From assembly GCA_020072565.1 (NCBI GenBank), contig JAIQGI010000043.1, forward strand, positions 1 through 59,736: a DNA stretch of 59,736 nt, in the 5' to 3' direction. Position numbers and translations under genes: made by a program. The number at the start of each line of letters is the position of its first letter. The stretch's first letter is position 1. The stretch is from Terriglobia bacterium (GTDB taxonomy: Bacteria > Acidobacteriota > UBA6911). Below, piece after piece: positions 25,469-33,297 of the stretch. Below the pieces are notes generated by a model, which did not search any database, was not told the DNA's origin, and worked only from the letters and a program-made list of their open reading frames with translations.

Positions 25469-25815
25469 GCAACGACAATTGGGAAGGGGAGGAAGTAATC
25501 TCCGTCTACGACGACTGCCAGGCGATCGAAGATGGCGTCATCGTGGACATCTCCGAACTGGGTCTAGACTTCCGAGGCCGGCCACTCAATCGCATAACCC
25601 GTGGCCTGTGGGACGACTTCCAGCCCTTCATCACCTTCGAGAGCACCTTCCCGGGATTACAGGCTCCGACGCCGATGGAGGAGCTGAAAAAGATCATGCG
25701 TACGAAGCTCCGGCTTGCATCGCACGAGGGCGGCATTTGGAAACTCCCGCCGGGATTGTGGCTGATCGAGAACGAAGTGCACGGATGGACAGTGATGAAA
25801 CCAGAGGAGTATTGA
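25465..25815 (+). CDS. DUF6573-like element protein, 116 aa
   Basis: The core ISVYDDCQAIEDGVIVDISE followed by NRITRGLWDDF resembles the small family annotated as DUF6573 in phages and plasmids (pattern Y-x-x-x-x-A-I-E-D-G-x-x-V-D then R-x-x-W). Biochemical role unknown. This is recall of a family pattern, not a search. The end WLIENEVHGWTVMKPEEY reads as two strands. It overlaps the upstream gene by ATGA. Confidence 0.72.
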   Translation: MSNDNWEGEEVISVYDDCQAIEDGVIVDISELGLDFRGRPLNRITRGLWDDFQPFITFESTFPGLQAPTPMEELKKIMRTKLRLASHEGGIWKLPPGLWLIENEVHGWTVMKPEEY

Positions 25816-25817
25816 CC

Positions 25818-26030
25818 ATGAGAGAAACTGAGCAGAAGCACCGCCACTATCTGTCGATTGACGAGACTGGCAGGTGGTCACTCATTATTTACGATAGCCT
25901 GCCAATGTGCGCACCGACCGCCGAAGGGAACGCCAGAGCGCTATGGATAAGGTTTCGCGAGAGCAACCGCCATCTGGAACTGCCGGAAGTTCCGCCCGTG
26001 TGGGATGGCGCATATGGCGCTTTCAGATAA
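25818..26030 (+). CDS. Small element protein, 70 aa
   Basis: ATG 25818 follows GAGGAG. The sequence MRETEQKHRHYLSIDETGRW and SLIIYDSLPMC suggests a short beta-rich domain; the tail is ELPEVPPVWDGAYGAFR. Unknown function. Confidence 0.6.
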   Translation: MRETEQKHRHYLSIDETGRWSLIIYDSLPMCAPTAEGNARALWIRFRESNRHLELPEVPPVWDGAYGAFR

Positions 26031-26068
26031 AAAAGAACTGCTGGAACCAGAGGAATACCAGGAGGGGT

Positions 26069-26305
26069 ATGAAAAAGATCGAGGATCTGACGACTGAAGA
26101 ACTTAGAGAGATTTTGAGTGCGGTGCAGGAGATCCTGTATCTGGACATCACCTATTCTGAGGGACTGGGCGAAGATGTCGAAGCCTGGAATCCGCACAAG
26201 GAATGGGAAATCGAGACCCTGGATGCCATCGCATTTCAACTAAGAGCCCATGGGCTGGAGCCTGAAGAAGAACTTGAGAGGGCAGAAAAAAACGACAAGG
26301 CCTGA
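26069..26305 (+). CDS. Small acidic element protein, 78 aa
   Basis: AGGAGGGG directly precedes ATG 26069. MKKIEDLTTEELREILSAVQ then LDAIAFQLRAHGLEPEEELE indicates two helices; it is highly acidic. Unknown function. A 27-30 codon frame (26005 or 26014 to 26097, MALSDKKELLEPEEYQEG) overlaps its start and has coding-like composition but no clear ribosome site. Promoter B begins 20 bases after the stop. Confidence 0.65.
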   Translation: MKKIEDLTTEELREILSAVQEILYLDITYSEGLGEDVEAWNPHKEWEIETLDAIAFQLRAHGLEPEEELERAEKNDKA

Positions 26306-26324
26306 TTTCTCTTGCTTTATTAGA

Positions 26325-26353
26325 TTGACAATGCATTGGCAATCCGATAGAAT
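26325..26353 (+). promoter_or_regulatory. Element promoter B with CAATGCATTG operator
   Basis: TTGACA at 26325-26330, 17 bases, TAGAAT at 26348-26353, and the palindrome CAATGCATTG at 26329-26338. The flank TTATTAGA before it is the same as in promoter A. It drives the paralogous gene at 26382. Confidence 0.82.
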
Positions 26354-26381
26354 TAGATCATAAAATCAGGAGAAAAAGACA

Positions 26382-26663
26382 ATGAAAAACACCCAGGCGC
26401 AGCAGATGACGGTGGATCAGAAGGTTCGGGCGGCCCGCAAGGCGATTGACAGGCTGATGGTGGCAGAGGCTGACATGATCGAGAGGATGGACTGCGAGGT
26501 GGCGGCGTTTCAGACTGTCCGGCGCTTCCGGTCGGTTCTGCGGTCCTTGCACCTCAGTTTCAGGCAGTTCGCGGAAGCCATGGACGGCCTGATCCGCATC
26601 GAACTCAGCCGCGGAAACGACTCGGTGGCCCTGGACCAATTCTATTTTTGCACGGCAGCGTAA
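26382..26663 (+). CDS. Small element protein, 93 aa (paralogue of 22499 gene)
   Basis: AGGAG at 26368-26372 sets the start. MTVDQKVRAARKAIDRLM, RRFRSVLRSLHLSF, FAEAMDGLIRIE and the ending FCTAA match the 22499 protein closely; the middle is longer by eight residues. The same operator-promoter precedes both, so promoter and gene were duplicated together or come from related elements. Function is unknown. Confidence 0.75.
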   Translation: MKNTQAQQMTVDQKVRAARKAIDRLMVAEADMIERMDCEVAAFQTVRRFRSVLRSLHLSFRQFAEAMDGLIRIELSRGNDSVALDQFYFCTAA

Positions 26664-26706
26664 AACGCGCCCCTGGCCGGAGCGGCAGACAGTTATGGAG
26701 ACTCAC

Positions 26707-26955
26707 ATGGCATACGACGTGAAGAAGGACATTACGGTTGCGAGCAGGGTGGCGCTCAATGACGGGACGAACACCCTGATCGTGTGCATCCAGCGGTACA
26801 ACGGCGGCGAGCCCAAGATCCAAATCTCGCGGACGGTGAAGCTCAACAACGGCGAGACCCAGTACGTGAAACAGGGCAGGCTGACGTTCGCGGAGTGGGA
26901 AGCAGTGAACAAGGCGGTCGGCGAGATGCAAGCCGAACTGAAAGCAGCGAAATAA
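26707..26955 (+). CDS. PC4-like single-stranded DNA-binding domain protein, 82 aa
   Basis: The start is taken at ATG 26707 with GGAG upstream; an in-frame ATG lies at 26695. The strand order ITVASRVALNDGTNTLIVCI, GEPKIQISRTVKLNNGE, QGRLTFAEWEAVNKAV looks like the PC4/YdbC fold: antiparallel strands with Y-x-G-G-x-P-x-I then R-L-T-x-x-E-W before a final helix. Such proteins bind single-stranded DNA as dimers. This is a resemblance in pattern, not a confirmed hit. The location in an element with ssb and RadC-like genes supports a DNA role. Confidence 0.7.
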   Translation: MAYDVKKDITVASRVALNDGTNTLIVCIQRYNGGEPKIQISRTVKLNNGETQYVKQGRLTFAEWEAVNKAVGEMQAELKAAK

Positions 26956-26966
26956 CGAGGGGCATG

Positions 26967-27323
26967 ATGCCAAGAGGAATGTTGGTTTCAATCCTAAAGG
27001 ACAGCGACGGCTGCGACTGCACGAACCATGGCGTGACCTCGCGGATCAAGGAGGCGGTCCTGGTCGGCGCCGGGATTCCGGAATTGGCTGAAGCCAGTCC
27101 AGACCTCCCTGTCCTGTACGTCTATCCGTGGTGTGGGCACTTCAAGGCATCGCCGGAAGCAGCCATCGGTTTTGAGGAAGTCAGCGGCAGGCATGTGGCG
27201 AACGGGAAGATTCCCATATTCGAGCATCAATGGATGTTCGGCGGCAATTGGGTTTGGTCGTCGGACTCGCGATTTCCGGCAGTGGCACCGATCCCGGTTC
27301 ACGACAGGAGGGAAGGTCAATGA
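26967..27323 (+). CDS. Element protein, 118 aa
   Basis: GAGGGG at 26957-26962 favours the second of two adjacent ATGs (26967). MPRGMLVSILKDSDGCDCTN begins a short cysteine motif (DGCDCTNHG), and LPVLYVYPWCGHFKASPEA adds C and H. The domain is unrecognised. It ends with a four-base overlap into the next gene. Confidence 0.65.
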   Translation: MPRGMLVSILKDSDGCDCTNHGVTSRIKEAVLVGAGIPELAEASPDLPVLYVYPWCGHFKASPEAAIGFEEVSGRHVANGKIPIFEHQWMFGGNWVWSSDSRFPAVAPIPVHDRREGQ

Positions 27324-27535
27324 TTCGCGCAATTGATCCAGTCACGGAGATCGAGGCAAAGGGCCGCAACGGATACTTCAAGGTGGCACGCGCCGTGACC
27401 TTTGCCACCGAGGATGGGAAGTACGCTGACATCTGCTTCTACTCCAAGAGACAGGGCGACAGCGCCCCCCTAATCATCAAAGGGGAGCCGGCAGCCCTTA
27501 AGGCCCTTCTCGGTTTGCTTTACAACAGCATTTAG
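27320..27535 (+). CDS. Small element protein, 71 aa
   Basis: ATG 27320 overlaps the upstream stop; GGAGGGAAGG lies before it. MIRAIDPVTEIEAKGRNGYF, AVTFATEDGKYADICFYSKR and EPAALKALLGLLYNSI give strands then a helix. Unknown function. Confidence 0.65.
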   Translation: MIRAIDPVTEIEAKGRNGYFKVARAVTFATEDGKYADICFYSKRQGDSAPLIIKGEPAALKALLGLLYNSI

Positions 27536-27547
27536 GGGGGTGCAGTG

Positions 27548-27751
27548 ATGGCCGCACTAAGTCGCTTACGACGATATCAGATTCATGGCAGACGGTTACT
27601 TTGCCACCCTGAATGTATCAGTGGATTCCGCGAGGACCGGCGGGCCGGTCTGATCTACGGCCCATACATGCTCAGCAATGGCAGGTTCGCGAAAGATGCA
27701 GAAGAGGCGTCACGGAAAGAGCGGTTCTGCCCCTACTGCGGTCGAAGATAG
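27548..27751 (+). CDS. Small zinc-ribbon protein, 67 aa
   Basis: GGGGGG precedes ATG 27548 (a GTG start at 27545 is equally possible). LLCHPECISGF and the C-terminal RFCPYCGRR provide four cysteines in a zinc-ribbon arrangement. The N-terminus is basic (SRLRRYQIHGRR). A nucleic-acid or protein-binding role is likely but unproven. Confidence 0.7.
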   Translation: MAALSRLRRYQIHGRRLLCHPECISGFREDRRAGLIYGPYMLSNGRFAKDAEEASRKERFCPYCGRR

Positions 27752-27753
27752 GG

Positions 27754-28017
27754 ATGGCGACCAAAATGGACGCACGAACAAGAAGGCAGATCAATTGTGA
27801 GTTATTCGACCTGACCCGCACGAATCCGACGCTGGGAATCGGCATCGGCCAGACGATCGAGATCATCCAGAAGCACCTGGGCGAGGACGCGGCGGATGTC
27901 GTGGCCGGAATCTACTGTGGCGAATTTGGCGAATCCCGCGAAATCATCCCCGGGCACAACTCTGCGCTCGTCCTCCAGTGGGGCTATAAGCGACTCGAAG
28001 TAGCCTACGTAAGCTGA
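27754..28017 (+). CDS. Element protein, 87 aa
   Basis: ATG 27754 is two bases after the previous stop. MATKMDARTRRQINCELFDL and GQTIEIIQKHLGEDAADVVA suggest two to three helices; the tail QWGYKRLEVAYVS is strand-like. Unknown function. Last gene of the first small-gene block. Confidence 0.6.
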   Translation: MATKMDARTRRQINCELFDLTRTNPTLGIGIGQTIEIIQKHLGEDAADVVAGIYCGEFGESREIIPGHNSALVLQWGYKRLEVAYVS

Positions 28018-28076
28018 GGATTCAGGCGGGCTGGCAGAATCGAGTGCTCGGGCGTCCGCAGAGCAGGCAATTACAG

Positions 28077-28281
28077 TCATGATCGAAAGGAGGTTCCAGA
28101 AACAAACTGACCAATTGCAATAATTCCCACCAACAACCCGCACCAAACCACCGCAGCAAGACCCGCAGGCCATCGCGCCTGCGGTTCCCCTGTCGCGTCC
28201 AGCAGAGCGAGTGTCAACATAGTGCTCGAGCGGAATGGCCAGGCCCTCCTGCCGATAGACTGCCTTCCAATCAGTGGTCAC
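28077..28281 (-). pseudogene. Decayed small membrane protein gene
   Basis: The minus-strand frame from GTG 28281 (MTTDWKAVYRQEGLAIPLEH) loses coding character after YVD. The adjacent frame takes over with TLALLDATGEPQARWP and a membrane helix AGLAAVVWCGLLVGIIAIG, ending at 28077. The frames join only by a frameshift near 28217. Its GTG overlaps the upstream remnant's last stop by four bases (GTGA), a relic of translational coupling. A 47-residue protein from ATG 28220 is the alternative. Confidence 0.4.
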
Positions 28282-28792
28282 GCCACGTTCTTCCGCCTCC
28301 TTGCCTTCACGGCCTGAATCACCTCGTCCACCTGTGCACGCCTTTATTCGTCGGACAGCCGCGAATGATCGAGGTCGGATTCGAAGTTGTGAGTGCTTTC
28401 AACGGCGGGATTGACGAGGCCGGAACAATCGCGACCAAGCGCGTTGAGGAACGCGCTCGCGTAGCCGCTCTCGTTGGAGCCTGCCCGCTGGAAACCGGGA
28501 TCGAAAGCGCGCAAGCGACGGTCAGGCCGGAAGTCGGGGCCCTCCCAGAATCCATCAGTCCAAACACGCGCTCCTGAATGCGTCGCATCCCGGTTGCGGG
28601 ATCGTGCTCGAGGAGGCGCAGTTTCTTAAGCCGCTTGTATACCCAGAAGGGGAGATCGATCTCGACGCCATGAGGATTGAGGATTTTGCGGTCGAATTCG
28701 TCAGACAAAGCTTCGCCAATCAGCTGCTGGTTGTTTTGGGAGCTCCAGCCCGCTCGCGTCAGAATTGATTCGATGTAAGCGCAGCAGTCCAA
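28278..28792 (-). pseudogene. Frameshifted unknown gene with in-frame stop
   Basis: The minus strand from about 28792 (TTG start, MDCCAYIESILTRAGWSSQN) is coding-like up to GMRRIQERVFGLMD. The neighbouring frame then continues with FWEGPDFRPDRRLRAFDPGF and ESDLDHSRLSDE to a TAA at 28344-28346. The same frame goes on after the TAA as QVDEVIQAVKARRRKNVA to a second stop at 28278-28280. One frameshift plus one stop codon mark it as decayed, unless these are sequencing errors. The family is not recognised. It lies on the opposite strand to the small-gene block. Confidence 0.5.
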
Positions 28793-28874
28793 TATGACTC
28801 TGATCTACTACACCGGAAAGCCTATTTGTTCTCTCTGAAATCTGTCAAGGCTATCTGTACCAGTTTTTCATTTC

Positions 28875-28952
28875 GTACCGTCGGTACACACTCAATCATG
28901 CCCGGTAAATTTCGGATTTTCGTTGACAGGCCAGCCGGTATGGATTTAAGAT
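28875..28952 (+). promoter_or_regulatory. Promoter and palindrome upstream of PadR gene 4
   Basis: GTACCG-T-CGGTAC at 28875-28887 is a 6+6 inverted repeat. It is followed by TTGACA at 28923-28928 and TAAGAT at 28947-28952 (18-base spacer). The stretch after the -10 box (GACCATCGACAGGAG) is nearly the same as in the PadR 5 leader (GACCGTCTACAGGAG), so the two units share regulatory sequence. Confidence 0.5.
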
Positions 28953-28980
28953 GAATTTGCGACCATCGACAGGAGAGCCT

Positions 28981-29316
28981 ATGACCCAATCAAAATCCGA
29001 AGTTCTGCAAGGCACGCTGGATCTGCTCGTGCTGAAGACTCTCGAATCTTTGGGGCCTATGCACGGGTGGGGTGTGGCGAGGCGCATCCAACGGGTATCG
29101 GAGGACGCGCTCCAGTTATCCCAGGGGACCATCTATCCTGCGCTGTTGCGTCTGGAGCAGCGCGGCTGGATTCTCGCCGAATGGGGCACCTCGGAAAACA
29201 ATCGGAAGGTACGGTTCTACACCATCACCAAGGCGGGACGCCGGCAGCTTCGCGAGGAAACCGCGAGCTGGGAACGCATGATGGCGATCATCAATCGTGT
29301 ACTTGAAGGCGCATAG
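28981..29316 (+). CDS. PadR-family repressor 4
   Basis: 111 residues: MTQSKSEVLQGTLDLLVLKT, GPMHGWGVARRIQRVSED, SQGTIYPALLRLEQRGW, SENNRKVRFYTITKAGRRQL. It is almost identical in layout to PadR 5 and to the relic at 48478. The start is ATG 28981 after AGGAGAG. ADOP 4 begins 12 bases after the stop. Confidence 0.92.
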   Translation: MTQSKSEVLQGTLDLLVLKTLESLGPMHGWGVARRIQRVSEDALQLSQGTIYPALLRLEQRGWILAEWGTSENNRKVRFYTITKAGRRQLREETASWERMMAIINRVLEGA

Positions 29317-29327
29317 TGGGAGGAAAA

Positions 29328-32030
29328 ATGCTGGCATCAATCCGAGCGTTCTTCTGGCGACTCGCGCATCTTACACGTCGCTCAAAATCACAGGTTACTC
29401 TTGATGCCGAGCTTGAATTCCATCTACAGATGGAGACCAAGGAGAACCTCCGAAACGGTATGAGCCCGGAGCAGGCGAAGCGGGCCGCATTGCTGGCACT
29501 GGGTGGCATCGAACAAACCAAGGAAGCATACCGTGAAACCACGTCAATAAGATGGCTCGATGTACTCTGCCAAGATATGCGCTATGGCCTGCGAATACTG
29601 CGCAAGAATCCTGGTTTCACCTTGGCTGCCTCCTTATTGATCGCATTGGGGATCGGCATCAACACAACGGTCTTCAGCATCGTAGATGTTGTCCTGTTCC
29701 GACCGTTGCCCGTATCTGCGCCGGAAGAGCTGGCATACCTATACCCATCTCAATCCAACGCTCTCTTTTCCTATGATTCCTATCTGATGTTCCAAGAAAA
29801 CAATCCAGCTTTCGTCGAAATGCTTGCACACGCCCCGGTGTCGGCAAAATTCACGGCTAACGGAGAAACCACGCAGCTCATAGGTGAGTTGGTCACGTCT
29901 AACTATTTTTCGATGCTGGGGATAGAACCCTTGATCGGGCGAGGTTTTATCGGGAAGGGGGCCGAGGCAAACGATCAAACCGAAATCGTTATAGGACACG
30001 ATCTATGTAACCGACTATTTGCCAACACCAACGATGCCATAGGCAAGGCCATCACTCTCAATGGCGGCCAGTTCACCATCATTGGCGTCGCGCGAGCTGG
30101 ATTCAAGGGCATATCAGCACCGTGGAGCCCCACTCAGTTTTGGATTCCAATTGCCTCCTGGGCTAAGCTCATGGGATACCCCCTCAACCAATGTCCTGCA
30201 TATCCGATTGGGAGATTAAAACCGGGCGAGACTATCAAGGAAGCACAAGCAATTACTGCTACGCTGTTTGTCACTCGGAATCCGACATCAAAAGCATCCA
30301 GCTTGCTCCTGCTCCCATCTAGCAGGCTTCGACTTCCATTCGACCGAACTGGAGCAATTGTGCCCGCCAAGCTCGCGGCAGCCCTACTCATTGTTACAGG
30401 CATTGTTCTGCTGACTGCCATCGCAAATCTCGCCGGTGTCCTGATGGCACGTGGCGTCTCCCGTAAAAGAGAAATAGCAGCTCGATTGGCGCTTGGCGCT
30501 CCAAGATGGCGGATTGTCCAGCAACTTCTAACGGAGAGTGTCTTGCTTGTCCTCCTCGGTGGCGCATTCGCCATGGGACTAGCCCGTCTTTTGATTGGTT
30601 TGTACGTCGCGAATACTCCTGCCCGATTTAGCGCTCGACAGGTTTTCTTGGATGTGTCGATGGACGTTCGCGTCTTTTTCTTCACATTCTTGCTCTGCAT
30701 CGTTACTGGAATATTAGTTGGTCTGGGGCCGGCACGACGGGCTTCCAGAATCGACCTGATGCGAGAGATTTCCGGAGGGACTGCATCCCCCTCCGCCCAC
30801 GAGAGATCAAGCCTTCGCTACTGGATTGTTATCCCCCAGATCAGCTCTTCGCTCGTCTTGCTGCTTATGGCTGCCGGATTCATTGCAGTCTTATTAAGAT
30901 CGGAATTTGCCGATCCCGGTTATACCTCCAACAACTTAACTGTCGTTGATCTCTCTATTTCCGATGCGCTTGTTTCCTCAATTCCGGTTCGGCGTGGAGG
31001 CGAAATCCCTCCGGAGGATCAATCGCGTCTTACCTGTCAGCGCATCCTTACCAGCATGCAATCGTTGCGTAGTGTCGACAGCTTTTGTTTGACGACCCGC
31101 TCGCCATTCCTTTCTGGTATGAGAAGGAGCACTATTATAGATAAAGATCAATTCCTGGCCGGCAATTCGCAAGGCTTTTCAATAGACGAGACATCCGTCT
31201 CGAGTCAATATTTCCGGATTACCGGGATTCATTCGCTCAGGGGACGTTACTTTGAAGATCGAGATATGAATTCTTCTCCTCCTGTGGCGATTGTGAGCGA
31301 GAGTCTGGGACGAGCTCTCTGGCCCGGCCAGAATCCAGTCGGGAAATACATTGCATCCTTCAATCCGCTGTCAAAACAATCTTCCGGAAAATGGTTTGAG
31401 GTCATAGGTGTTGTCCGGGACGTAAGGCCCGCGCTCTCTGAAGGCGGTCCAAATCCGATTGCTTATTTCGCATTTGACCAAAATCCGCTTCCCTTTGTTT
31501 CATTGATCGTACGCGGACAGGAGAATCCTCTAGTTATCGACAGGCAGGTAAAGAAAACCATAAGCAGTGCAGGCGTCAATGTTGAGATCAAGAACATCGC
31601 CAGCATGAGGGATGCAGTCGGTGAACTTCTATACCCGCGACGCATGATCACGGCTATCCTCACATTATCCGCACTATTCGCCTTGTTGCTTGCAACCGTC
31701 GGGATTTATGGTGTTATTAGTTATTCCGTGGCACAACGAACAAAGGAATTTGGGATTCGCTTCGCGCTGGGAGCAGAGGAAATCACAATAATGAAGCTCG
31801 TAGTAACCGAGGGAGCTAAGGTGGGGGCAATAGGAGCGATTTTGGGCATCATTCTCGCCATCGCAGCTTCACGAATCGCCTCGAGTATAATTATGCCCAT
31901 CCCTGTAATTCAGTTAACTGTCTCTGCCGTTGTCATTGTCGCAATGGGATTTATCATCTTGATTGCCAGCTACATTCCAGCGAGGCGTGCTTCGAAGGTG
32001 GATCCAATTAAGGCCCTGCGTGATTTGTAG
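29328..32030 (+). CDS. ADOP permease 4, 900 aa
   Basis: The start is ATG 29328 after GGGAGGA. MLASIRAFFWRLAHLTRR is the N-terminal signature shared with ADOPs 5 and 7, then LDAELEFHLQMETKENLR. The first helix is LGIGINTTVFSIVDVVLF. The second half ends with ISYSVAQRTKEFGIRFALGA and YIPARRASKVDPIKALRDL. Codon use is clearly more A+T-rich than in ADOPs 1 and 5, hinting at a different donor despite the shared 5' end. Confidence 0.92.
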   Translation: MLASIRAFFWRLAHLTRRSKSQVTLDAELEFHLQMETKENLRNGMSPEQAKRAALLALGGIEQTKEAYRETTSIRWLDVLCQDMRYGLRILRKNPGFTLAASLLIALGIGINTTVFSIVDVVLFRPLPVSAPEELAYLYPSQSNALFSYDSYLMFQENNPAFVEMLAHAPVSAKFTANGETTQLIGELVTSNYFSMLGIEPLIGRGFIGKGAEANDQTEIVIGHDLCNRLFANTNDAIGKAITLNGGQFTIIGVARAGFKGISAPWSPTQFWIPIASWAKLMGYPLNQCPAYPIGRLKPGETIKEAQAITATLFVTRNPTSKASSLLLLPSSRLRLPFDRTGAIVPAKLAAALLIVTGIVLLTAIANLAGVLMARGVSRKREIAARLALGAPRWRIVQQLLTESVLLVLLGGAFAMGLARLLIGLYVANTPARFSARQVFLDVSMDVRVFFFTFLLCIVTGILVGLGPARRASRIDLMREISGGTASPSAHERSSLRYWIVIPQISSSLVLLLMAAGFIAVLLRSEFADPGYTSNNLTVVDLSISDALVSSIPVRRGGEIPPEDQSRLTCQRILTSMQSLRSVDSFCLTTRSPFLSGMRRSTIIDKDQFLAGNSQGFSIDETSVSSQYFRITGIHSLRGRYFEDRDMNSSPPVAIVSESLGRALWPGQNPVGKYIASFNPLSKQSSGKWFEVIGVVRDVRPALSEGGPNPIAYFAFDQNPLPFVSLIVRGQENPLVIDRQVKKTISSAGVNVEIKNIASMRDAVGELLYPRRMITAILTLSALFALLLATVGIYGVISYSVAQRTKEFGIRFALGAEEITIMKLVVTEGAKVGAIGAILGIILAIAASRIASSIIMPIPVIQLTVSAVVIVAMGFIILIASYIPARRASKVDPIKALRDL

Positions 32031-32060
32031 CTGCAGTCGCGTTGCTTTTAAGGGGGAACA

Positions 32061-32516
32061 ATGAGAGCTGCATTTTCTAATGCAATAATCACAGGAGTAT
32101 TTGCAATTGTATTTGCATCGCCCGATTTCAGCGGCACTTGGGTTTGTAATCCGATAAAAAGCGGAGCCAAAAGCGCTTCGGGGAACACTGAAATAACACT
32201 TGTCATTCGGCACACGAGCAGACAACTGAATATTCTTCGCAGAATCGAGGTCGCAGGCAAACAAATCGAATCGAATTACCAATTTGAATTGGACGGTGGC
32301 GAGCATACGGTGTCCTCTTCGGGCTTCGGGACATATAAATACACGGCCAGGTGGATCGGAAACGAGCTAATCATTGATGGAACTCGCTCTATGGCGAGTA
32401 AATCAGTGCCACACTCGTTCACCTACTCGCTCTCCGCGGATGGCAAGAGTCTGAATGTATCAGAGAGTCTCGGGCAAGGTGTTCAGCCAACCAAACAGGT
32501 GTACGTTAGAAAATAG
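32061..32516 (+). CDS. Secreted lipocalin-like protein after ADOP 4, 151 aa
   Basis: A short signal peptide (MRAAFSNAIITGVFAIVFAS) is followed by PDFSGTWVCNPIKSGAKSAS, the D-F-S-G-T-W-x-x-(N/D)-x-x-K-S opening of small lipocalin-like exported proteins in Acidobacteriota. Alternating strands follow (FELDGGEHTVSSSGFGTYKY, GNELIIDGTRSM, YSLSADGKSLNVSES). It lies 30 bases behind ADOP 4 with AAGGGGG as ribosome site. Ligand unknown. Confidence 0.78.
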   Translation: MRAAFSNAIITGVFAIVFASPDFSGTWVCNPIKSGAKSASGNTEITLVIRHTSRQLNILRRIEVAGKQIESNYQFELDGGEHTVSSSGFGTYKYTARWIGNELIIDGTRSMASKSVPHSFTYSLSADGKSLNVSESLGQGVQPTKQVYVRK

Positions 32517-32576
32517 CATTCATGTATATCGTTAGCAACGCATAGGTTAGTGCCAGGGACATGCAAGAGAATTGAG

Positions 32577-32948
32577 ATGAAAAGCAACTCACCTTCCCAA
32601 TTGCAGCTGGAGATGCTTAGGCTCATCTGGAAACACGGTTCTGCAACTGGTCGCCAAGTGCAAAACGCATTGGTTTCGAATCACCCTTTAAGTTACTCAA
32701 GCGTTCGAACCATTTTGCGCAGGCTTGAAAAGCGCGGCTACGTACGGCATCAGCCAAGTGTCAAGCCCTATGTTTATGAAACAACCATCAGGCCGCTTGG
32801 AATTGGCGCGGGACTGGCAAAGCAACTGATTGAAAGATTTTATCGGGGTAGAGTCAGATTGTTCCTGCAGGATATGGTAGAGGAAAAGGTCTTGCCGTTG
32901 CGCACCATCCTGAGGTTCAGTAGGAACGGACATCGAAATACTCGGTAG
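32577..32948 (+). CDS. BlaI/MecI-family repressor without partner sensor
   Basis: 123 residues from ATG 32577. The winged-helix pattern LEMLRLIWKHGSATGRQVQN, SYSSVRTILRRLEKRGYVRH and KPYVYETTIRPLG matches BlaI/MecI/CopY. These repressors are normally cleaved after an M56 sensor is activated; here no sensor gene follows. The C-terminal dimer helices (ERFYRGRVRLFLQDMVEE) are present. The ribosome site is weak. The gap to 33135 holds only an unconvincing 62-codon reading. Confidence 0.75.
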   Translation: MKSNSPSQLQLEMLRLIWKHGSATGRQVQNALVSNHPLSYSSVRTILRRLEKRGYVRHQPSVKPYVYETTIRPLGIGAGLAKQLIERFYRGRVRLFLQDMVEEKVLPLRTILRFSRNGHRNTR

Positions 32949-33135
32949 GAACGAGACCTTGGTGTAAGTCGACACCTGACATGGAACGGATTATTGCACC
33001 TCGGGCGGCTCAGCCACTGGTCGCCGCCGAATGGCAGTATGCATCTTGGGATTTCCTCCTCTCAGGGGAGATCTTATCCAGAAATGCGATCACAGCGCAT
33101 CTCTACGGTACAGTCAGTGGAGCCTTTGAAGCTGT

Positions 33136-33297
33136 TCAACCGTCCTCATCCGAGATGACGTTATCCTGACGCACATTGAGAAGTTTTTCACGGCCTTTCA
33201 GTCGGACCCTGATTCTGATGCGCCTGCGATAGACCCAGCCGGTCAGGAAAGAACGCGCGGGAGAGTGCAGCCAAATTACATGGTCCCCTGGTTTCAT
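33136..33297 (-). CDS. Small SH3/KOW-like protein, 53 aa
   Basis: The minus-strand ATG at 33297 overlaps the upstream stop by four bases. MKPGDHVIWLHSPARSFLTG then WVYRRRIRIRVRLKGREKLL and NVRQDNVIS have the strand lengths and turn glycines of a KOW/SH3-like barrel (K-P-G-D-x-V start). It is very basic, suggesting nucleic-acid contact. Last of a three-gene overlapping cluster. Confidence 0.65.
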   Translation of the reverse strand: MKPGDHVIWLHSPARSFLTGWVYRRRIRIRVRLKGREKLLNVRQDNVISDEDG

